From Sycon ciliatum (lineage: Eukaryota > Porifera > Calcarea > Leucosolenida > Sycettidae), in contig NC_088647.1 in the NCBI RefSeq assembly GCF_964019385.1, forward strand, positions 6,772,524 to 6,836,523: a stretch of DNA of 64,000 bases, read 5' to 3'. A model generated the notes under the pieces. It did not search any database. It was given only the letters and a program-made list of their open reading frames with translations, and was not told the origin of the DNA. Below, piece by piece: positions 54,953 through 64,000 of the stretch. The position numbers were made by a program, and so were the translations under genes. How positions within the stretch are numbered: position 1 is the stretch's first letter; each line of letters begins with the position of its first letter.

Positions 54953-57900
54953 TCACACTCTTGCGCCGATTTCCTCGTACGGATTCTCAGCGGACACACC
55001 CATACCCATGCCTCTCTGGTTGTCGTAAAACGGATTCCGAGCCACTGAAGAACCCAGTGGTTGTCGCGTGCTATTGTTTCGCACCACGCCAGACTCGGTT
55101 GTTCCCGCGTACATTGGATTATCCATCGGCGGAGCCTGCCTGGGCATGCGCTCTATAGGCAGCATAGTGGCGTAGGTCCGCTCCTCGTCGTTGAAAGAAC
55201 TCTCATCCACCGGGGGCTTTTCGTTGGACATGTAGGTCGGATTGTCAAGTCCATCCTGAGCACAATACAACAGCCAGCACATAGCACAGAATGTATGAAA
55301 GTCGAAAACCTCTCATATAGGTCCCTGTTTTGAACACAAGCCTGCTTTTCAAGGTGGACCATCAGAACATCAGCCTGGTTTTCGTGTCTACATACATGAC
55401 AATACTGTACTTGCTTTAAATTCAAGCCCGATTTGAGTGATTGCAATAGTAGCCCAGGCCCGACATTGACGGCCGCAACATGAAGCCAGGCATTTGTACA
55501 CGGCACTACAGGGTGATAATTCCGCCGTTCATCAAGTAAGGGGTCGTCGCAAAAGTTTTTGTCGTCCCTGAAACGATCATCATTCGTTTGGAAGGGGAGG
55601 GGTGCGAGCCAAAATCGCAAGTCGACAGACACTGTACAATACAGAATATACATGCACATGCATGCGACTTTCGTCATCCAGCATAGCAAGCTGCGTTCAT
55701 TTCAGAGGGAGGGGGAGGGGTCCGAGTACGAAATGAACGATGTTCGTTTCAGGGACGACAAAAAGAACTTTTGCGACGACCCTCTAAGGCTCCTACGATT
55801 AGGTGATTGCCATCAGTTGCGGTGTCCTGTGCTATACGACTGGCTGTATGCATGGCTATGAGCAGCGAGTGAGCAGCATGTGGGTGCTACGTACCTCGTA
55901 TTCATCGGAGAGAGTGCGCACTGGCTGGTACGTGGGGTTCTCCTGAACCATGGCACTGGTCTCACGATAGGCGTGCGCCATTCGCATTGACTTCACTCGC
56001 CGGCTCCTGGACACGGGACAAAGAACACGGGAACACACACATCCAATGTGTTTAGCTTTCTATCCTGATTTCTTCTTGCCAGTGGAAAAGCTGTGGCACG
56101 CACAAGTTGCAACGCACAGTAACGTTACAATGAGATAGCACTCTGAACGCCTGAGAGCTGGCGCGGGAAAGGCTCTGGATTCATCTCCAAATGTGACAGC
56201 CTTGTGCATGCAGCTGAAAGTCCTCGCAAGCCACACAACACAGTAAGCACAGGATATCTCAATACCAGCCTACAAGTATCTCTTGACACAAATCAGCAAT
56301 GGGACAAAGCTATTTATTTGCTGCCAAGTTACCCCGAGTCTTCATTATTCACCAGTGTTCGAACAAGTACCTTTTGATGTAGAGCAGCGCGGCTATAGCT
56401 CCGATGGCAATGAGTGCAGCAATGACATAGACCGCGATGAGCCCTGGCTTGGTGGCCAAATCGGATGACTTATTAGCGTCTTGCGATGGACAGAAGAACC
56501 CAGTGACTGGGTCACATACGAAGACTTCTTCTGCGCATGTCGCTCCCCGCCAGCCGTCAAAGCAACTGTGAGAGGGAAATAGGAGCAAAGAAGTGCAACC
56601 AATCAGCTTGGATGAAGGAGAGCATTGGCTATCCAAAGCAGGGTCCTAATGGCGAAACCGACACTGTTTTGCACCCCCTCCCCACCCACACACACATTTG
56701 CACTTTCTCTCCTTGGGCAAGTCCCGTACCATAGGCAGCCACCGGTGACTGAAGTGCTACCGACTTACTCGCAGAACTGGTTGGTACCGTCGTTGATGCA
56801 AACACCCTGGAAGCAGAAGAATGACGACGAGCACGTGGGTGCCTGGGTGGTGACGGGCTGTGTTGTGATCTGGATGTGGCAGTTAGCGCCAGTGAAGCCC
56901 GCCGAGCAGTTGCAGACGCCGGTGATGGGATGACACGTGGCGCCGTTCTGGCAATTGCACAGGCTGGCGCAGTCCTGGCCGAATGACAGCGCGTCACAAG
57001 CTGCACGTGCAACAGAGAGCACACGTGTACAGAATATTTAGCTCACTCCTGCCACTCTCTAAAGCACATGATAGTCTTTTGTGTCAGTGCTGACAAATCA
57101 TTCGGGGATCAAAAACGAAAAAGGTATACAAATAAAGCTGCCTGCAAGGTATCAAAATTGCTCTGCGAATACACGCTAAGTTAGCTGAAGCACCATTAAG
57201 CTGCTTGTTCCATGGGTACTAAAGCTGTTCGATGTGGACATTGTAGAGCCAGCATAGCAGCATCACTTAGCTAATAAGTCAACGCATGCCCAGGGACAAG
57301 TCTCGTTCAGAACCTGTCCTGAACTGCAATGAACTTACGGAGTTGACAGTTTACTCCCTGCCAGCCTGGTGTACAGGAGCAGGCTCCCGTTGTAGTGTCG
57401 CAGCCAGCGCCGTTGACACACGTACAGTTTGTGCCACACTGGAGACCATACGTACCGGGATCGCACACTGCAGGGATGGAGAGATCAACAGCAACAGACC
57501 AGGCACAGTCACTATACTGCACTGCTCAAACCCAGTGCTCAGATTTGGGAGGTTGCATTCTCCCAGCACTAGGACATAAACAAGATACGGACAGAACAGC
57601 CGAAGGAAAGTGAGCAGCACTCGTGTGGGTGCTTTTGTACATCATGCACTACAGGGCAGATACTTTGGAGCTCACTCAGTACGTACTCTGATAAACCATA
57701 CTCTTGCTTAGTATGGCCCTTGTCCGGAGCACGGGTGCATGGATCAATGCTGAAGTATGCTAGGACAGGAAGTACCTCGGATTTTGAGTACACCTTCTTG
57801 CTGCCCATGGGGGGTATGGCTCATAAGTTATGAGAGTTCCACTGTATGTACAAATCAACTGGATGAGTATACACGTATTACTCAGTTTGAAAGTCATTAT

Positions 57901-60816
57901 CAACACATCCGCCCTGCCACTAACGTCAGGCTAACGTTAGCCAATAACGCTAGAAATACTTCTGCTCTGCAAGCACTCACCGTCTGAGCAGTTTGCTCCT
58001 CGGTAGCCCACGCATGTACAGCTGCCGTCAACGGGATCGCAGGCTCCGCCATTCTCACACGTACACAGCTGAGTGCAGTCATCGCCGTACACGTTGCCCA
58101 ATGTCACAGGATCGACAATATTGGCACAGCCTGCATCAGAATAACATATACAACGCACACATCAACACCATGATTTAACCTGGATTATAATGATCACAAC
58201 CATCTCTTTACCTTCGCCACTAAACCACATGTGTTACCCACCAGTATGTCAGGCCTTAGCTGGTGATAACACTATTATTTGAACCGGGCGGTCGGTGCTA
58301 TCAGTAACCTCTTCGCTGTCAGAAACCCTTCCAGGTATACCGAGCTGGGAATTTGATTTACTCAAAACAGAATAGATACTGGTGATGTGTGAGTAGCTTG
58401 GCCGTGCATGCTTACTTGTGGAGCAGTTGGTGTCGATAAATCCCGTTGTGCACGTGCACATGCCGCTCAGTGCATCGCACGCCGCACCGTTCTGACAGGC
58501 ACACACGTCCTGACACTCCAGCCCATAGTGTGACATGTCACACGCTGTGCAGCAGACCAGAGCAGAAACAAAGTTTGTTCAAATAAGTGCATCGACTGAC
58601 GCTTCTTCCTCCTGACCAGCCACAGCACAACTCTGGGGGGGGGGAAGCGGAACACCTTGACTGATAGTGGATAGGTACGGTTGAATGTAGCATTTTAAGT
58701 TTAAAAACTTTCTTCCGCTATCAAATCCGCAGCACTGTGCTGTCTGCCCAGTGAGTGTTTCTGGCATCTACAACATTTCATTGTTTCTACAGTGCTGCTC
58801 GGTGAAATCCAGTCGCGTCCCTCACGTTTGCGTCTTGCAGCATTTCGCAGCCCAGTCTTTGCAGGCCTAGGGCTGTGCAACGCTCGGCGCGTACTTGTGT
58901 CATGCGGCTGGATTTCATTGAGCAACACTGTAGAAGAGTTCCCCCCAGTGTGCGAGTAGTACTTACGCTCAGTGCAGTTTTCTCCTGTGAAACCGGTGCA
59001 CGTGCAGCTGCCAGTCATCGGGTCACATAGGCCATTGTTCTGACACGTACACTGCTCTATGCAACCAGGACCATACGTATGACTTGTGCAGCCTGTACCA
59101 GCACAAACACAAACAGACATGCACGCATACGCCAACCAAAACAGTGAGTTTTTGATAAAGGTAGACATTGGAATGCTGCCTGATAAAAGCATACACGCAA
59201 GCATGCAGTGTATTTTCATCACATGTTCCGCTGCCAATTAAATCTACGAGGTCATGCAGTAGAGCCAGTACTGGCCACCGACTGAGGCTGGTATTGAGTG
59301 TGAATGCAGCACGGGCAGTACTGCATGCATGGGCTGGGGTTGGTCTTGATGAGTGCATTGCTGATTGATAATGCTAACCTTGCGAGCAGTCGGTGCCCAT
59401 GAAGCCTGCCGTGCACGTGCACACGCCCGTCACGTGATCGCACGCTGCACCGTTCTGGCATGTGCAGGTGTCCATGCAGCTAATGCCGTAGGTTCCGGCC
59501 GCACATCCTGAAAAGCACATCGCAGGCAGAGAGATTAGCAGCAGTCAAGACAGGGGACATGAGTACTTGCACTAGGCATGAACAGTAACCACCGGCATCA
59601 TAAACAAATCAAAGAGTAGAATACCAGCATTTTCGCATGATCATTGTCACAAAACCTGACCGGATAGAGGATCATGATTTGAGTAGTTCATGACATAGAT
59701 CAGTATAGCAGAGAGTTCTACATTTCGAAACAAGCTTATCAGGCTCGTTCTGGAACAGGTGCTAGCTAGGTGGGTTGAAAGCGTAGTGTGATTTCGCTGT
59801 CAAGCACAGTGCATAACCGGTACCGGTGTGCCCACACATCTCAGTGCAATGTGCATTCTTACGTGTATCGCACGTCAGACCAGTGTAGCCACGGATGGTC
59901 TCGCAGTAGCAGGTTCCGTTGGCCTTGTCGCACATCGCTCCGTTCTGGCACGCACACGTCTGAGTGCAGTTATCGCCAAACATACCGGAGGGGCATTCTA
60001 CAAAGCCGCAGAACAGGGGGAGAATAGGTACAGTGTGATGTGGGACAAAGCACGGGTTCTTACCATCAGTACCAGCAATCATCTGGATCGGGTTTCGGGA
60101 GCAGTTGCCGCAAAGCGTTAAAGCTCGCCGCTTCCCCGGTTCCCCTGTCTGTTCAAGCGTTGCATAACATTTCACCTAACGGTTCAATAGAGGTTAGTTG
60201 ATTGCATTGACTGTGGTACCACAAGCACAGAGGTTAGTTGATTGCATTGACTGTGGTACCACAAGCACAAGGTCACCACTCCATGCAGAACATGTACGAT
60301 AGCATCCTTCACATAAACACTGTACATTTTAGCAGCGATTCTGTTCTAGGCTGTATCTGTGTTACAGTTCTGCAACACCACTATCACAGTTGAAAGAAAG
60401 GCTGAGTGTTGGCATGGGTACCACCGTCACTCCAGCAATCTTACCATTCTGACAGTGCTGGCCAATGAAGCCGGCCGGGCAGGTGCAGGAGCCGGTCACA
60501 TGATGACAGACTCCACCGTTCACGCAGGTGCAGAGGAGACTGCAGTCGGGACCGTGCGTTCCCATTGGACACCCTGTGAGCAGAGTACAGCACAAACACA
60601 GCAGCAGCAGTGAGTAAGGCAACCACCCTGATGTTCTGATGTTCCTTTCCCTAGTTAACTGGGATTATTGTACCATAGTGACTCTTGTCCTGTCAACTGT
60701 AGTGCAATCACCGCCAAGTAAATGCATGAATAGGTCAACAGATTGATATTATTGGTAAGCATGTTTTTAAGGCAATGCACAGGCAATGGACATAGAAGAG
60801 GCTGTATTCAACACAG

Positions 60817-60870
<54 letters not shown>

Positions 60871-63849
60871 ATGCGTGCATGTTTGCCGGTTCTCATCACT
60901 CACTCTGTTCGCAGTCGTCTCCTGCATAGCCGGCGGGGCAGTCACAGGTGCCATTCTTGAAGTTGCACACACCGCCGTTGATGCACGTACAGTTCTGCTC
61001 GCACGCGTCGCCAAACATTCCCGTCGCACATTCTGAAATAAAAGATAAATATTGCCACAGTCTCTCAGTCTTCACACAATACTGTCGTATTCTGTGCGAA
61101 CACAGGCCGTTGTTGACGTAGGGTAGTTAAAGCAGGTCAAACATGTAATGAAGGAAACTCGACTCTCTGCGTCAGTACTTCCATCCGGCACAAGGGTGCA
61201 TGTATTGTCAACATGTCCCTGGTCAGCAAGCCGTCAAACCCATGCATGATACAGTCAGTACCGGCGCTTGTAGGGAATCTCTAACTGCTACTACATAAGC
61301 CCACAGTGCACCGTACAGGCGGCATGCCTAGATGTACTTACGTTGGTCACACGATACGCCCAAGTAACCCGGCGAGCAGAAGCACATTCCGGCGATGTGG
61401 TCGCACACCGACGCGTTGGTGTTCACACAGCTGCAGATCTGGTTGCAGTCCTGGCCATACCGCTGCACCTGGCACTCTGCAGACACGCAGCAGAGGACAC
61501 ACAGAGTCAACAGAGAACACAGAGTCATGGATCAGACAGCATTCAATGTTATTATTGTTGAATCCTGCTATACCCATACATCCATCGGTGCATGTAGCCT
61601 ATATCAGTCATATCTTCGGAAAATTGTAGTCAAGTTGCTGTCTGATGATCGGTTAAAACCGTGAGTTACAGCATAAACGCTTTTGATTATTTTCAGTGTG
61701 TGTAGGAGCATGCAATGTGTCGGTGATGAAACTGGCAACATCGGTGGTAGGCGCTCCTCTAAACAGCTGTCCACGCAAGATGTACATATTAGACGTATTG
61801 CAAACACCGGGACATGGCTGTAGGGCTAGTCCCGGCTAGGTACATTGTGTGATCTTACCCTGGCCACAGTCAGCTCCACGATAGCCCGGCGTACACGTGC
61901 ACACACCGGTGACGTGGTGGCAGCTGGCGCCGTTCTGGCACGTGCACGTCTGGCTGCAGTCTTGACCATAGGTACCGGCGGGGCAGTCTGCAGGGCAGCA
62001 GCATTGAAGAGTGAGTAGACACACAAATACACAGGTCAGTCAGATCTATTTACACAATACCATATAGAATATACTGGAGCAAGTTGAAAGCACTCAGCCA
62101 CACTATGTAGATGTACAAGTATGCACAGCTACAATAAATAATTCCAAGTTGATACTCTGCGGATGGACAAGACAATGCACAAGGCGATGGTGAAGAGTCT
62201 GATGACAGACCCAAACGACTGGGCAGTGTGCTCCACTCACTAGCATCGCACAGTTCTCCCTGAAAGCCCGGCGTGCAGAAGCAGGTGCCGTCCACGGCGT
62301 TGCACACGGCGCTGTTCTGGCACAGGCACTTGTCTGTGCAGTTGAGACCAAACTTGTCCGGTGCACATGCTGTTGCAACAGAGAGTAGATACAGCACACA
62401 CGTTGGTGCAAGCTCAAGACACACATCCCTAGAAATATTCATACTCAATAACTCTTAGTGTTACCATGGAAATATGAGAAGTCGAAGATACTATCTAAAT
62501 GGTGACACAGTCAATTCTTAAAGGGGAGGCATATCAGCACAGTACCGTTGCCTTCGACCAACTTAACACCATGTCCTATCTGTATACTTTGTGCCGGGCA
62601 TGCATACCGTTGGTCGAATGTCAGGGCTCACCACGACCATACGAAATTCAAAAAGCGTCGACCACCATTTTGAAAACATGGCGATGCCGCCAAGGCCAGA
62701 GTTTGTGCAGTCATAGCGGCTACGCACCCGAGTTCATGTTCATCGATGTACAGCGATGTACAGTCTAGTCGTAAAATACCGGTATTTTACGACTCCCTGG
62801 TCTACTCTGTGAAGGGCCAGTGCCGAAGCGAATCTTGTTTGATGTTGGGCAAGACACGCGGAGAAGACGTCCTTTCTCCAAGCCATCTTGGTCATTTTTC
62901 TCAACCCGCTGGTGGGTGTCGACCAAGATATGTCCGTGAGGTACTGGTGAACTGGAGTCCTGGCATCTACAAGAATTTGACGCGCCTAGCTAACCAATGT
63001 TGTCAGTAGAACTCAGCGTTTCCTGATCGCGACTCGGCACACTCTTTTCTGTTTGGCCTCGCGGCTTTCACGCTGCGAATGGGGAGTTTCCTGGCCACAA
63101 ATGAATCCCTTAGTCATGACTATGATGAGAGGTGACTGGTATGATCCCTGACTGGCATGAGTCCTTAGCTTTAGTCAACACGAAGGTAAACTCTTCACTT
63201 GGAACGCTTGCTGTCTCCTCCGTCCTTTCTTGTTGCACTTGCAGATATGCGCACGGCTGCCAGTTTTTGTTGGTGCGCGCGGCGACGCACGGCCGACCTT
63301 GATGTCTTCAAAAAAGTAGAACGGCGGTTCTCCTTGGCCGATTTTCACCATCGATAGCTCATTTTCAAGGTCTTGGAATTCTCTATCGGTTTACCGTCCC
63401 CGATTTTTAATTTTCTCTTCATTCATTTGTTCGCACCCCTTCGCGTTTGATTGATTTCACCATCCGATCTCAGCCAAACGAAGGCCAAATCGAAAAATTC
63501 GAGACGGTAACCCTCCGAAGACACACCTTCTGAACACGAATCCACAATGGCCTAATGTCTAAAACCAACGAATACAGCCAAGCTCCACTCAGAAAACACC
63601 CCACAATTGCAAGAAACAGCCCGTTTTGCCGTGCGCTGATTGGTCAAATCCAAATGACCGTTATTGACGCTTTGTATGGTCGTGGTGAGTCCTGAATGTT
63701 CCGGTGTGCCCACTACTCACCATGCGTGCAGTCAGCTCCAATGAATCCGGCCGTGCAGTTGCAGTAGCCTGTGAAGCGATCGCATGTCGCACCGTTCTGG
63801 CACGTGCACACGTTGGCACAGTTTGGACCGAATTTTCCCGGCAGGCATT
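54953..63849 (-). CDS. MEGF10/Draper/CED-1-like EGF-repeat receptor (5' end outside window)
   Basis: Sixteen exons join in frame (805 aa to TGA 54953-54955): 63849-63721, 62369-62241, 61987-61859, 61476-61342, 61032-60904, 60573-60445, 59997-59863, 59507-59379, 59092-58967, 58544-58416, 58130-57981, 57467-57339, 57000-56769, 56565-56371, 56006-55895, 55255-54953. The first twelve each encode one 8-cysteine EGF/laminin-EGF module (for example [41 protein letters not shown]) and are phase 1 at both ends. Two more EGF parts follow, then a transmembrane helix ([20 protein letters not shown]), a basic stop-transfer (YIKRSRRVK) and a tail of about 140 aa with ENPTY, DNPTY, DNPMY, RNPFY and YATM. 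Such receptors sense apoptotic cells or particles through EGF repeats and signal via PTB/SH2 adaptors. Signal peptide and any EMI domain would be upstream. LRP- or scavenger-type receptors are alternatives. Confidence 0.88.
55535..55790. mobile_element. MITE with AGGGTCGTCGCAAAAGTT ends
   Basis: GGGTCGTCGCAAAAGTTTTT and GTCGTCCCTGAAACGA at the left are mirrored by TTTCAGGGACGAC and AACTTTTGCGACGACCC at the right; about 255 bp. It lies in the intron between the last two exons of the MEGF-like gene. Confidence 0.72.
58793..58934. mobile_element. Short MITE, copy 2
   Basis: ACAGTGCTGCTCGGTGAAAT at the left and ATTTCATTGAGCAACACTGT at the right are inverted. Same family as 52565-52694. It ends 33 bp before the exon 59092-58967 boundary, in the intron. 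Confidence 0.7.
60188..60270. repeat. 42-bp tandem duplication
   Basis: AGGTTAGTTGATTGCATTGA then CTGTGGTACCACAAGCAC occurs twice in direct succession, in a MEGF-like gene intron. Confidence 0.88.
60818..60870 (+). repeat. (GT)n microsatellite
   Basis: About 25 GT units; on the receptor sense strand a CA tract about 34 nt after the donor of exon 61032-60904. Confidence 0.92.
62370..63720 (-). other. Large intron of the MEGF-like gene
   Basis: 1.35 kb between two EGF-module exons. It contains ACCGGTATTTTACGACT near 62777 and GC-richer sequence than its neighbours, but no exon, inverted repeat or coding motif I can support. Confidence 0.45.
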
Positions 63850-64000
63850 CTGCAGCGAGGACAAGCAACCACAGTGAACATGCCTGTCAATGCGAGCATA
63901 CATATCCCACACACACTAGTCTAGACTTGCATATTTCAAGATTATACTCAGCGGCAATAGATCGATCTTCAGTGCTCAATTGTGTGAGTATCACTGCTAA

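Overview
This is animal nuclear DNA: four intron-rich genes with canonical GT-AG introns, many dinucleotide microsatellites, several minisatellites, and dense, often nested transposons. The protein families (Fe65/APBB, ubinuclein, RBX1, MEGF10/Draper-like receptor) and a BEL/Pao retrotransposon point to a metazoan. The style fits a marine invertebrate, possibly a non-bilaterian such as a sponge, but the species cannot be fixed from the sequence alone.

Layout. (1) 1-16817, + strand: 3' part of an Fe65/APBB-like adaptor gene (12 exons seen). It encodes the end of PTB1, a full PTB2 and then an unexpected third PTB-like domain. (2) 16818-18283: convergent intergenic stretch with a MITE and a duplicated poly(A) region. 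(3) 18284-47850, - strand: a complete ubinuclein (UBN1/2) homologue. I assembled it as 21 exons, 1346 codons, in frame throughout, including a putative 17-nt microexon. Its introns hold a young, apparently intact BEL/Pao element (29062-36412), a decayed Ty3/gypsy element (22815-25680) and several MITEs. (4) 47851-48819: short divergent promoter region. (5) 48820-53336, + strand: a complete RBX1/ROC1 RING protein gene (6 coding exons, 109 aa). (6) 53337-54952: convergent intergenic stretch. (7) 54953-63849, - strand: 3' part of a MEGF10/Draper/CED-1-like receptor, with tandem 8-cysteine EGF modules on separate phase-1 exons, one membrane span and a tail with four NPxY motifs. It continues beyond the right edge.

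The genes do not form an operon; arrangement is +, -, +, -. UBN homologues act in HIRA/H3.3 chromatin assembly and RBX1 in cullin-RING ubiquitin ligases; they share a divergent promoter region. The Fe65-like PTB protein and the NPxY-tailed receptor belong to families that bind each other's kind of motif, but a physical link here is only inference.

The most notable items are the three-PTB Fe65 architecture, the BEL element that landed inside a MITE whose uninterrupted relative lies elsewhere in the window, and a 1.6-kb inverted-repeat element nested in a foldback element, with a second foldback copy serving as the empty site.
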